In this document: positions 48,922 to 57,455 of the stretch, piece by piece
Layout of the letters: the number at the start of each line of letters is the position of its first letter
How positions within the stretch are numbered: position 1 is the stretch's first letter
Source of the DNA: Spirosoma foliorum
GTDB taxonomy: Bacteria; Bacteroidota; Bacteroidia; Cytophagales; Spirosomataceae
Reading direction: 5' to 3'
Assembly: GCF_014117325.1 (NCBI RefSeq)
Contig: NZ_CP059732.1
Location: 6,213,001-6,277,000 of the forward strand
DNA length: 64,000 nt
The notes under the pieces: model-generated
What the model saw: the letters and a program-made list of their open reading frames with translations, nothing else
Database searches by the model: none
Told to the model about the DNA's origin: nothing
Position numbers and translations under genes: made by a program

Positions 48922-50088
48922 TTATTCATCAAGTAAACCCATTGATCTCTGTTTAGCAGCATGTCGTATTTGTCTGTAAAACCGCTCCCATTCTTCGCTG
49001 CTGCCCGTGATTGAAAACCGTTGGCGAGCCAGCTTAAGGGCTCGTTTACGGTACCCCTCATATTCATTCGGTTGCATTGTCAGATAGCGTTCGATGGCCG
49101 TCCGAAGTTGATCTGGCTCGTTCGATACCCAACTACCAGCCTGTTCGGTTTCGAGCAATTGCCAGGGCGTATGGGTCGAGGCAACAACAGGCGTGCCTTG
49201 CGCCAGCGATTCGATGACCACATTGCCGAAACTCTCCGAATGAGACGGTAAAATCGTTATCCGGGCGTTGGCATAGAGGTATTCCTTTTGATCGCCATGC
49301 ACCCAGCCAACAAACAATACCTTAGTCGACAGGTCAAGCCTTTGTACGCAGTCTTTTAAGGTTTGGGTGTAGGTTTTGTTGGCGTCTGGCCCGGCCAATA
49401 TCAGCGTATAATCGCTTTTTATAAATAGGGCAGATGCGCTCAACGCTATCAGTAAACGATCAATAGCTTTGATGGGATGCAGCCGACCTACAAACAAGAG
49501 ATAGGGTCGAATGACCGAACCAATTGGCGTGGGGACTACCAGATCGGGCAGCTCCATTCGGCTATAAATTTCGCCAACCCTGGTATCGGCTCCAAAATGC
49601 TGGCGGATGTGTCTCGTCTCGGCAGAACTTGTAGCATGAAATTGAACGGCTGGGTTGACAAACTTAATTACGTTCAGTATCAGACGTTTCAGGCCTGATC
49701 GAAAGCTTAATGCCACCGGGCTTAACTCGCCATGGGGCGACCAGACAACCGGTTTAGTCAGCAATCGGGCCATGAGTACCCACACGAACGAAGCGGGATA
49801 GAACAAGCTGTTTACATGAACGATATCTGCTTTTTGAATAGCCAACCAGCCTTGCCATATATGCCGGAGCGGCAGATAAAAATGAGGATTTCGCGTGTAG
49901 ATTACCCGACCACAGTCAAGCAGTAGCCATCGATCGAGCAACGTAGCTGGCGGTAAACTTTGAGACGTCGCCACTACGGATACATCGTGCCCGGCCTGCG
50001 CCAGTGCTTTGGCTTGCCAGTAAATTGTGTTACTGGGACCACCCATCTGCGCGGGATAAAAACAATCTGCCGACAGAAGAATCTTCAT
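48922..50088 (-). CDS. GT4 glycosyltransferase
   Basis: The 388-residue GT-B enzyme opens MKILLSADCFYPAQMGGPSNTIYWQAKALAQAGHDVSVVA and has LLFVGRLHPIKAIDRLLIAL, LILAGPDANKTYTQTLKDC, VLFVGWVHGDQKEYLYANARITILPSHSESFGNVVIESLAQGTPVVAS, which contains the E-x7-E catalytic motif of GT4. It transfers a sugar from a nucleotide donor to the growing repeat unit at the inner face of the membrane. It overlaps the preceding transferase gene by 4 nt. Confidence 0.88.
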   Translation of the reverse strand: MKILLSADCFYPAQMGGPSNTIYWQAKALAQAGHDVSVVATSQSLPPATLLDRWLLLDCGRVIYTRNPHFYLPLRHIWQGWLAIQKADIVHVNSLFYPASFVWVLMARLLTKPVVWSPHGELSPVALSFRSGLKRLILNVIKFVNPAVQFHATSSAETRHIRQHFGADTRVGEIYSRMELPDLVVPTPIGSVIRPYLLFVGRLHPIKAIDRLLIALSASALFIKSDYTLILAGPDANKTYTQTLKDCVQRLDLSTKVLFVGWVHGDQKEYLYANARITILPSHSESFGNVVIESLAQGTPVVASTHTPWQLLETEQAGSWVSNEPDQLRTAIERYLTMQPNEYEGYRKRALKLARQRFSITGSSEEWERFYRQIRHAAKQRSMGLLDE

Positions 50089-51107
50089 GCAACTTGTTCA
50101 GATAAGGGTAGATGACTGGCAATTTCCCGGTACAGTGCTGCGTATTGCGAAGCGGATGCGGCAATCATATACCGTTGGGCATTCCTGAGACCTGCCTCCA
50201 GTAACGCCTGCCGATAAACGTCGTCCTGAATGAGTCGTAGAATTCCCTGTCGGACAGCGTTCGTATCGGTTGGGTCCACCAAAAGAGCAGAGCCAGCCGC
50301 AATCGTACACATCGGTGTTATGTTTGAGGTAATCACCGCACGACCAATGGCATTAGCTTCTAAAATGGGCATACCAAATCCTTCGTAGGTTGACACGAAC
50401 GTGACGATGTCACAGGATTCATACAGTTGAATTACCTCAGCTCGATTGAGATCGACGTAATTCCGGTAATGAATTCGGTATTGTTGAAGCGCCCGCATGA
50501 GTTCGGCAGTCAGTGGGCCAACAATAACAAGTGTACACGCAAGATCGGCGATGGCGGCAATCAAACGTGGTAGGTTCTTATTGGGTGAGGTTCCTATCTG
50601 AAGCAGTACTGGTTGCGCTTTGTGAAATCGCGCAGGCCGATACGCAAAAACGGGATCGTAACCATTGGCAACCACCACGACTTTCTGTGCTAATCGCCCT
50701 ACATGCCGGAGCAGTTCCTGTCGCGTTTTTTCAGATACCGTCGTCACAACATGCGCTCTAAGAATAGGCAGATAATACCAGAATAACCAGAACACAGCAT
50801 ATCGCCAGGGACGCTTTCGATTCTTTTCCAGCGCATTACAATCATGAATTGTTAGCACTGTCTGCGATGCAGGTAGGGCCAATGCTGCATAATGTACATC
50901 GCCAGTAATGTGAAAAACAGTACCCGAGATAGTTCGTACAAAACGTAGATTTTGAAAGACGCTCCACCAACCACGACTGACATACGGCAACTGGATTCTG
51001 GTAGTCTGAAGACTCGATTGTTGGTCGATCTCGCGCTGAATACTACCGAATAGCTCTTCAATGCTATGGCCAGTTCCCGGACTACGAAGTAGATACGTAA
51101 CCATCAT
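50085..51107 (-). CDS. GT4 glycosyltransferase
   Basis: The 340-residue protein has a GT-B fold: N-terminal YLLRSPGTGHSIEELFGSIQREI, middle ALALPASQTVLTIHDCNALEKN, and the donor domain VLLQIGTSPNKNLPRLIAAIADL, LVIVGPLTAELMRALQQY, CDIVTFVSTYEGFGMPILEANAIGRAVITSN. The last segment is the canonical GT4 EGFGxPxxEA motif. It is a glycosyltransferase for the same exopolysaccharide; sugar unknown. It is 6 nt after the polymerase gene. Confidence 0.88.
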   Translation of the reverse strand: MMVTYLLRSPGTGHSIEELFGSIQREIDQQSSLQTTRIQLPYVSRGWWSVFQNLRFVRTISGTVFHITGDVHYAALALPASQTVLTIHDCNALEKNRKRPWRYAVFWLFWYYLPILRAHVVTTVSEKTRQELLRHVGRLAQKVVVVANGYDPVFAYRPARFHKAQPVLLQIGTSPNKNLPRLIAAIADLACTLVIVGPLTAELMRALQQYRIHYRNYVDLNRAEVIQLYESCDIVTFVSTYEGFGMPILEANAIGRAVITSNITPMCTIAAGSALLVDPTDTNAVRQGILRLIQDDVYRQALLEAGLRNAQRYMIAASASQYAALYREIASHLPLSEQVA

Positions 51108-51113
51108 AAAACC

Positions 51114-52445
51114 CTAGAGTTGAACACCAATACATTTCATCGACCAACTTAGAAACCCAATAAACAGGGCGCTATTCACCAAACTTCCCCAGGTTGACAG
51201 GAGGTCTGTTTCCATCGTCAGACACCCAATGTACAGCATGGGCAACCAGAGAATAATTGACGGCATTTTGTCTGCAAGACTGAAAACGACCTGAAAACCA
51301 CCCCGCAGCAACCAGCCATATAAATAGGCAAACAGCACACCGCCGTAGCCAAAATTCACATAGCCTTCGCCCACGGGCGAGAGATTAATACTGGTGTTCT
51401 CAAACTGCGCCAGGGTCGTAAAGCGTCGTATATTTTCGTAACCACCCGTTTGGGGTTTGCCGGGCCAAAGCAGTCGGGGCACCAACGGATAAACCAGGGA
51501 TAGCAGCACTTCTCCGTTAGCATAAGCCTCATGAACAGGAACTTTGGCCATGGCACTTCCAATCATAATTCCTTGATTAAATCGACCAAACGACGCGACG
51601 AAGTGCCTTGTATTCAGGAGTTTTCCGGGATGGGCAAATCGATCAATCAGCAACTCTGCCATCAGGCCCGCATTGGCCGTACGGTCGAATCGGGAGCTTC
51701 CCCAGGTATTATAGCGGTATTCGCCTTTAATTGACTGAATGATTAACAACAGTGTAAAAGCCAAACTAACAAGCATCGTTTTTGCCCGAATCGTTATCGG
51801 TTCCGATAGGCTAATCGTCCAAAAGATCAGTAGGAACAAGAGCCAGAAAAAGAGGTCACCAAACATGCCCGTCTGAACGGTATTGATAAGCAGTAGACTA
51901 ATAACCAGCCCGACAAGCAGCATCCAATAGGCATTTGTGGAATAGTAAGCATACAAGGTGCTTACCAGCAGACAATACATCGGTAGAGCCCCCAGAAAGG
52001 CAGGAACTTCGGGTAGTAATGCTTTTAGAAAAAATCCACCTAACCCAATGACAAACAGCCAAACAGCAACTGATTGGCGAGCTTGCAGATAATCGATTAC
52101 ATACTGAATATATTGCCGATGCAATGTCTCGGAATCCCTGCCAGACAGCCCGCCTATGCCTACATAAAATGCCGTGTAGGCGGGTAACGCATAGCTAAAG
52201 TACGTACTCGACTCAATAGGCATCGACCCCGGAAATAGCCAGTAGGTGATGGCAGGTACAGCTAAAATCTCCAGAGAAGCAATGGCACTGATACATTCCA
52301 GAATGACAATCCGCTGGCCGATCTGGTAAACGAAAACAACGAATGTATAGGCTGAAAAAGATACAGCCAATGCTTCATACCAGGCACTGGCTACAAACCA
52401 GCGTAAAAGCAGGAAAACAAGAAAGCTTAGCGTCAGTCGTCCCAC
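51114..52445 (-). CDS. O-antigen/exopolysaccharide polymerase-like membrane protein
   Basis: This 443-residue protein is an integral membrane protein with about 10-12 hydrophobic helices and a large loop between helices in its second half (about 235-350, FDRTANAGLMAELLIDRFAHPGKLLNTRHFVASFGRF). This arrangement fits a Wzy-type polymerase that joins repeat units in the periplasm. Sequence alone does not prove it, since such proteins are very divergent. It starts inside the end of the CgeB-like gene (13-nt overlap), which couples the two. Confidence 0.75.
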   Translation of the reverse strand: MGRLTLSFLVFLLLRWFVASAWYEALAVSFSAYTFVVFVYQIGQRIVILECISAIASLEILAVPAITYWLFPGSMPIESSTYFSYALPAYTAFYVGIGGLSGRDSETLHRQYIQYVIDYLQARQSVAVWLFVIGLGGFFLKALLPEVPAFLGALPMYCLLVSTLYAYYSTNAYWMLLVGLVISLLLINTVQTGMFGDLFFWLLFLLIFWTISLSEPITIRAKTMLVSLAFTLLLIIQSIKGEYRYNTWGSSRFDRTANAGLMAELLIDRFAHPGKLLNTRHFVASFGRFNQGIMIGSAMAKVPVHEAYANGEVLLSLVYPLVPRLLWPGKPQTGGYENIRRFTTLAQFENTSINLSPVGEGYVNFGYGGVLFAYLYGWLLRGGFQVVFSLADKMPSIILWLPMLYIGCLTMETDLLSTWGSLVNSALFIGFLSWSMKCIGVQL

Positions 52446-53479
52446 CAGTCATCGATTTGTAGCTGCTCCGAGTCCAATAAGGGTGCCAAGCCTACTGTTT
52501 GTAGAAGTTGCGTAACCCGTTGATCGAACGTATGGTGCTGTTGAAAATGAGTGTATTGTGTTGCGGCCAGTTCGTGCCGCTTAACTGGCCTAGCCAGATA
52601 GTAGCGGATTTTATCAATGGCATCGTCTATATTCCGATAGGTGACCTGCTCAGCAGGGATGCCGGTATGGTCCTCTATCGTCGATTTATAATCGCAGAGT
52701 TGGAACGCGCCAATCCCGTTAAGTTCGAAGTATTTATGATTGACTGAACTTACCTCAGCGTAATGAAAGTTATTGAAAACGATTTTGGCACCATAGAATA
52801 ATCGATTCTTCTCGGGCCCAGTCAGCTGGTGCTGGTTGATGATAGCGTTTAACTCGGGACGCAGATAAGGCCCTTGATGTCCATAAACAGTCACTTTCAA
52901 TCCAGCCCGTATCAGTTGCTCAACCATGCGGGCGCGGTACGCATATAAATTCCCGAACACCAGCACATCAATATCGGTCAGCCATTCGGCAACCGATTTT
53001 TCAACCGCTGGTTTTTGATAGATTCGCGGATTAAAGCCCTCAGGTAAGTAATGGGCATTCAGTCCAGCTTTGTGCCGTAGTGTATCAACAATGTAGGGTT
53101 CTTTTGAAAAGTAATAGTCAAAATCGGCCGCGATGATTTGTTGCTTTTCCAGATTCGAAATCGGATCAGGATTCATCTGTACAACAATGACGCCGGGTAA
53201 TTGCTTCTTTAATCGCTCAACCAAAACCGGATGTAAGTAACGGTACACAACGACGACCAGATCGGGGCGAAGTTTTATAATTCGATCGGCGATGTTGCTG
53301 CTGATGGCCCGATCGTAAAATTCGACGAATCGCGCCATCCAGTAGTTAATTTTTGCGGACACAAGTAATCCATCCGCCACATCAAGCAGGGTGGCATCGT
53401 AGCCCAGTACCCGAAACGACTGGCAGAGATGCTGCTCCAGCGAGTCAGCTAATCGACTACCTACAACAACTATTTTCAT
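52433..53479 (-). CDS. CgeB-like glycosyltransferase-family protein
   Basis: The 348-residue protein resembles the CgeB/Glyco_trans_1_2 group: KIVVVGSRLADSLEQHLCQSF, IIKLRPDLVVVVYRYLHPVL, DYYFSKEPYIVDTLRHKAGLNAHYLPEGFNPRIYQ, VLVFGNLYAYRARMVEQLIRAGLKVTVYG, KIVFNNFHYAEVSSVNHKYFELNGIGAFQLCDYK. The last block corresponds to the donor-binding region of this family. It is a probable GT-B transferase of the exopolysaccharide operon, 17 nt after the dehydrogenase gene. Donor unknown. Confidence 0.78.
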   Translation of the reverse strand: MKIVVVGSRLADSLEQHLCQSFRVLGYDATLLDVADGLLVSAKINYWMARFVEFYDRAISSNIADRIIKLRPDLVVVVYRYLHPVLVERLKKQLPGVIVVQMNPDPISNLEKQQIIAADFDYYFSKEPYIVDTLRHKAGLNAHYLPEGFNPRIYQKPAVEKSVAEWLTDIDVLVFGNLYAYRARMVEQLIRAGLKVTVYGHQGPYLRPELNAIINQHQLTGPEKNRLFYGAKIVFNNFHYAEVSSVNHKYFELNGIGAFQLCDYKSTIEDHTGIPAEQVTYRNIDDAIDKIRYYLARPVKRHELAATQYTHFQQHHTFDQRVTQLLQTVGLAPLLDSEQLQIDDWWDD

Positions 53480-53496
53480 AATTCACCCGCATCCGA

Positions 53497-54789
53497 TCAG
53501 AGTTGCCAATAGCTTATTTCATCATCTTTATTCGTTCGATAAAGACCTTTCAAATCCAGCAAAATGGGTGCGTTCTTCATGAGCGATTTGAAATAATCAG
53601 CATCTAATTCTTTATACTCATCGTGCCCAACAGCCACCACGACCGCGTCGTATTGGTCGGCAGGTTTGTCGAGTAGGCTCAGGCCATATTCGCGGGCGAC
53701 CTCGTTAGGCGATGCGTACGGGTCTATAATGTGCACGTTAATCGAATAGGCCATGAGTTCCCGAACCAGGTCGGCTACTTTCGAATTGCGGATATCGGCA
53801 ATATTTTCCTTAAAGGTTAGTCCCATGACCAACACCTTCGTTTCGCTCGGATTTTTGGCGCGCTGTAACAGCATTTGCACCAACTTCGTGGCGATGTAGT
53901 CGGGCATACTATCGTTAACACGACGACCGGAGTTAATCACCTGCGGTTCGTAACCCAGTTGTCGGGATTTATGGAGCAAATAATAGGGATCGACACCAAT
54001 ACAATGCCCACCAACCAGTCCGGGCGTAAAGGGTATAAAATTCCATTTCGTTGAAGCAGCCTTAATCACCTCCTGCGTGTCGATGCCCATTTTGTCGAAA
54101 ATGATGGCCAGCTCGTTCATGAGCGAGATATTAAGATCACGCTGAACGTTTTCAATTACTTTAGCCGCTTCGGCAACCTGAATGCTTGGCGCTTTATAAA
54201 TGCCTTCCCGAATGATAGCCCCATACACGTCGGCAATAGTCTGCGTAGCTTCTTCGTCATTTCCTGCGACTACTTTAAGAATATCAGCCAGCGTTCGGGT
54301 CTTGTCGCCCGGATTAATCCGTTCAGGCGAATAGCCGAGCTTAAAATCACGCCCTACGGTTAATCCAGAGCAGAATTCCAGTATGGGTAAACAATCATCT
54401 TCGGTGCAACCAGGATAAACCGTAGATTCGTATACAACATAATCTCCTGGCTTCAGAGCGACACCAATAACTTCCGAAGCGCGTATCAATGGTCTTAAAT
54501 TGGGCACTTTATATTCATCTACTGGCGTAGGAACGGCCACGACAAAAAAATGCGCCTGTTTCAGTTCATTCGGGTCGGCAGTAAACAAAATATCGGCACC
54601 GATAAACGCATCGGCTGGTAGCTCCCGCGAAGGATCTTCAGCTCGTTGCAGCATCGCCACCCGATCGGGGTTGCTATCGAAACCAACGACCCGAAATTGT
54701 TGGGCAAACGCAAGCGCAACCGGCAGACCGATATATCCCAGGCCAATGACGGCGATTTTCTTTTCTTTCTGACGAAGCGCGTTGATCAC
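53497..54789 (-). CDS. UDP-sugar 6-dehydrogenase (TviB/WbpO type)
   Basis: The 430-residue enzyme oxidises the C6 alcohol of a UDP-N-acetylhexosamine to a uronate with two NAD+. Residues 10-40 hold the NAD motif IAVIGLGYIGLPVALAFAQQFRVVGFD. GYSPERINPGDKTRTL and AAKVIENVQRDLNISLMNELAI follow. The catalytic Cys is at about 263 (GGHCIGVDPYYLLHK). The pattern IENVQRDLNIS and KVVAGND are typical of the TviB/WbpO group acting on UDP-GlcNAc or UDP-GalNAc derivatives, rather than UDP-glucose dehydrogenase. Together with wecB it suggests an N-acetylated uronic acid in the polymer. It is 9 nt after the Wzz-like gene. Confidence 0.88.
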   Translation of the reverse strand: MINALRQKEKKIAVIGLGYIGLPVALAFAQQFRVVGFDSNPDRVAMLQRAEDPSRELPADAFIGADILFTADPNELKQAHFFVVAVPTPVDEYKVPNLRPLIRASEVIGVALKPGDYVVYESTVYPGCTEDDCLPILEFCSGLTVGRDFKLGYSPERINPGDKTRTLADILKVVAGNDEEATQTIADVYGAIIREGIYKAPSIQVAEAAKVIENVQRDLNISLMNELAIIFDKMGIDTQEVIKAASTKWNFIPFTPGLVGGHCIGVDPYYLLHKSRQLGYEPQVINSGRRVNDSMPDYIATKLVQMLLQRAKNPSETKVLVMGLTFKENIADIRNSKVADLVRELMAYSINVHIIDPYASPNEVAREYGLSLLDKPADQYDAVVVAVGHDEYKELDADYFKSLMKNAPILLDLKGLYRTNKDDEISYWQL

Positions 54790-54798
54790 AGGTTGCGT

Positions 54799-55902
54799 TT
54801 AAATTAAATGGGCTACTAACACTCTATCCTCGGCTATCATTGCCTTAAATCGTCCAGCCAGATTGGCTTGCCGAATCCATACAATCAAAATACTTATCAT
54901 GAACCCCGCCCCTGTAACAAGCAATACAGTAAGCACTCGCTTAGGCGACGATCGCTTCAGAGGTACTTTGGGGGGCTCGAGTACGTTAAAAATTGGGGTT
55001 CGTTCCTGCACGTTCAATTTAGCCTGCTCAAACCTACGGGATAGTTCCGTATAAACCGTTCGGGCAATGGCAAGTTCATCTTCCATACGATGCCTGTCCA
55101 GGGTAGCCTCCTGCATGGCAATGGCTTTATGATTGTCGTTGTAATGGAACATCGTGAATTGGGCCGCCTGATAACGTTTACGAGCATCGGTCAGTTGCTG
55201 CTTATAAAAGGCTAAATCCTGTCGGGCTTTTCCGGTTCTATAATTTCTGACATATTGAGTCAGGTAATTCATTGCTAACTGAGCGACGAGGGCAGCTGCC
55301 TGCGCATCGGGCATTTGAACGGTAATCGTAATAACGCCCGAACGCGTATTGAGTTTGGCATTTACACGTTCACTAATTTCCTCCGCCAGTTCTTGCTGTT
55401 GCGTGGTCAGATACAGGGGTCCCTTCCCGGAAAAATGAGTTTGGTCTTGTCTGTCGAAGAGCCGCCACTGTTTCCAGGGCCAGCTAATCTGCCCGGTTGT
55501 CAGAAACTGTCCAACCGTTTTCAATTGGCCCTTAATCGTAATGGGTTGCTTAAGCAGAAAAAGAATAAACGGAGTGCTCTGTAATACAGTCGGATACAAG
55601 TCGGGCCGAATGGCATCTACGCCTTCCGCATCCGAAAAATCAACCTCCGCAAAGCCCGCCATCGATGATAGTCGTTTAAACAGATCACTCGCTCCCGTAT
55701 TCATTTCAGGGATAATCCGGGCTTCCGACTGAAACTCCGGCTGTTGCACGAATGCCACAACGACGCCCAGTATAGCAAACGCGATCGTGGAAGCTGTAAT
55801 TCGTAACCGGGTTCGCCAAATCGCCCGCACCATTACCTCGGCAGGTAAAAATAACCAGCGATTAGTGTTCGGAATTTGGCTGAATTCGGTCGACGTCACC
55901 AT
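54799..55902 (-). CDS. Wzz-type chain-length determinant protein
   Basis: The 367-residue protein has two transmembrane helices (about 35-52, ITASTIAFAILGVVVAFV; about 327-348, VLTVLLVTGAGFMISILIVW) around a periplasmic coiled-coil region. The Pro-rich motif near the second helix (EPPKVPLKRSSPKRV) is typical of PCP/Wzz proteins, which control polymer length. No cytoplasmic tyrosine-kinase domain is attached. It is the first gene of the operon. The leader upstream (55903-56138) contains a hairpin. Confidence 0.85.
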   Translation of the reverse strand: MVTSTEFSQIPNTNRWLFLPAEVMVRAIWRTRLRITASTIAFAILGVVVAFVQQPEFQSEARIIPEMNTGASDLFKRLSSMAGFAEVDFSDAEGVDAIRPDLYPTVLQSTPFILFLLKQPITIKGQLKTVGQFLTTGQISWPWKQWRLFDRQDQTHFSGKGPLYLTTQQQELAEEISERVNAKLNTRSGVITITVQMPDAQAAALVAQLAMNYLTQYVRNYRTGKARQDLAFYKQQLTDARKRYQAAQFTMFHYNDNHKAIAMQEATLDRHRMEDELAIARTVYTELSRRFEQAKLNVQERTPIFNVLEPPKVPLKRSSPKRVLTVLLVTGAGFMISILIVWIRQANLAGRFKAMIAEDRVLVAHLI

Positions 55903-55977
55903 ACCCTCGTGTACAAATAGTATGAATCATGGGTTACTTATGGCCCACAAGCAAGCCTATGACGACAAAAAGCAAAA

Positions 55978-56007
55978 AAGTCTCCCATTTTTTAGATTAG
56001 GAGACTT
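55978..56007 (-). terminator. Hairpin with T tract between tgt and the exopolysaccharide operon
   Basis: On the minus strand AAGTCTCC (56007-56000) pairs with GGAGACTT (55985-55978), followed by TTTTTGC. It lies 132 nt beyond the tgt stop, so it is most simply the tgt terminator. It is also 76 nt before the start of the Wzz-like gene, so it could act as an attenuator of the operon. A near-consensus -7 box (TACCTTTT, reverse strand 56045-56038) lies upstream of the hairpin. Confidence 0.55.
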
Positions 56008-56138
56008 AAAAATCTTTTTTAAGCATTAATTTTCGTCAAAAGGTACTGCCTCTAGGCCTCATGCCAAAAGCCACTACATTTAAAATCAGACCCTTACCAT
56101 GCTGAAACAAGTTTTCTCAACTATGATATCAACGCAAA

Positions 56139-57269
56139 TTATAGTCGCTGCATTAGCCGAATAACCATTTCATTTTTCCACGATACGAAATCACCGGCTT
56201 CGATATGCGCCCGCGCCTGTCTGACGAGCCACAGGTAAAAAGTCAAATTGTGCAGACTCGCAATTTGACCGCCCAGCAATTCTTCAGATTTAAACAAATG
56301 ACGCAGGTAGGATTTCGAATAGAACGTACTGGCATACCCCCCTAATCCGGCATCAATAGGGCTAAAGTCTTTGCTCCATTTTTCGTTTTTGATATTGATA
56401 ACCCCTTCCGTCGTAAATAACAAGCCATGTCGGGCATTACGGGTTGGCATCACGCAGTCGAACATATCAACCCCTAAAGCAATGGCTTCCAGAATGTTAG
56501 CCGGCGTACCGACTCCCATCAAATACCGAGGCTTATCGGCGGGCAAAATGCTGTTTACCAGCTCAATTGTGCGATACATTTCTTCAGCGGGTTCGCCAAC
56601 AGCTAGCCCACCAATTGCATTCCCTTCACGCTCTTTACTCGCAATTGTTTCTGCCGACTGCCGACGCAAATCAGCATAGGTACTACCCTGAACAATAGGA
56701 AATAACGTTTGTCGATAGCCATAATGTCCTTCGGTTTCATCAAAACGACCAATGCACCGATCAAGCCAGCGATGCGTCATTTCCATCGACTGTCGGGCAT
56801 AGCCGTACTCGCAGGGATAAGGCGTACATTCATCGAAAGCCATGATAATATCAGCGCCAATTGTCCGCTGAATATCCATAACTCCCTCTGGGGTGAAGGT
56901 ATGTTTCGAACCATCTATATGCGACTTAAACGTCACACCTTCTTCTTTAATCTTACGCGTATTGGAAAGCGAGTACACCTGATAGCCGCCCGAATCAGTC
57001 AGGATAGGACGTTGCCAGCCATTGAATGCATGCAAACCGCCTGCCTGCCGAAGCACTTCCAGACCGGGTCGCAGGTATAAGTGATAGGTATTGCCCAGAA
57101 TAATTTCGGCATTAATATCGGTCTCCAGTTCACGCTGATGGACAGCCTTTACAGTGCCTGCCGTACCGACGGGCATAAAAATCGGCGTTTGAATAGGTCC
57201 ATGATCAGTTGTCAGGGTTCCCGTTCGGGCCTTCGACTGTGGGTCCTTTGCAGTAATCGAAAATGTCAT
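56139..57269 (-). CDS. tgt: tRNA-guanine transglycosylase
   Basis: Tgt replaces guanine-34 in GUN-anticodon tRNAs with the queuosine precursor. From the ATG at 57269 it is 376 residues, the family norm; the 53 extra codons in the longest frame would be translated from the homopurine tract and can be dismissed. Signatures: GNTYHLYLRPGLEVLRQAGGLHAF, LTDSGGYQVYSLS (Asp nucleophile region), MAFDECTPYPCEY, GGLAVGEPAEEMYRTIE and GVGTPANILEAIALGVDMFDCVMPTRNARHG. The usual zinc-binding CxCxxC is not obvious near the C-terminus (about 305-345), where zinc ligands normally lie. An exact -7 element (TATCTTTG, reverse strand 57281-57274) ends 4 nt before the start codon, so the mRNA is probably leaderless. 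Confidence 0.92.
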   Translation of the reverse strand: MTFSITAKDPQSKARTGTLTTDHGPIQTPIFMPVGTAGTVKAVHQRELETDINAEIILGNTYHLYLRPGLEVLRQAGGLHAFNGWQRPILTDSGGYQVYSLSNTRKIKEEGVTFKSHIDGSKHTFTPEGVMDIQRTIGADIIMAFDECTPYPCEYGYARQSMEMTHRWLDRCIGRFDETEGHYGYRQTLFPIVQGSTYADLRRQSAETIASKEREGNAIGGLAVGEPAEEMYRTIELVNSILPADKPRYLMGVGTPANILEAIALGVDMFDCVMPTRNARHGLLFTTEGVINIKNEKWSKDFSPIDAGLGGYASTFYSKSYLRHLFKSEELLGGQIASLHNLTFYLWLVRQARAHIEAGDFVSWKNEMVIRLMQRL

Positions 57270-57273
57270 AGTA

Positions 57274-57409
57274 CAAAGATACGGCGGAAGGGGAGGAAGG
57301 AAGAGGGGGGAAGAAGGAAAAAGGAAGAATTGAGGAGGAAACCTCTGGTTGTTTTTCCTTCTCCCTTTTCTTCCCCCTCCTCCTTCCTCCCTTTTTTCCC
57401 TTATCTTTG
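57274..57409. promoter_or_regulatory. Divergent promoters flanking a homopurine/homopyrimidine palindrome
   Basis: TATCTTTG occurs on the minus strand at 57281-57274 (tgt) and on the plus strand at 57402-57409 (GT2 gene). Between them is an uninterrupted 44-nt purine run (57286-57329) and a 51-nt pyrimidine run (57352-57402) that are imperfect reverse complements. The region is thus a large palindrome with a promoter element at each end. Purine tracts of this length can form triplex (H-) DNA under supercoiling. Confidence 0.6.
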
Positions 57410-57455
57410 CGACTTCGTTAAAAACCAACGCAATAGCGAGTAAACTTTCCTGCTG

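Noticed and set aside
57081..57443. ORFs running through the purine/pyrimidine tract
   Set aside because: They arise from low-complexity DNA and overlap the tgt gene and its promoter.
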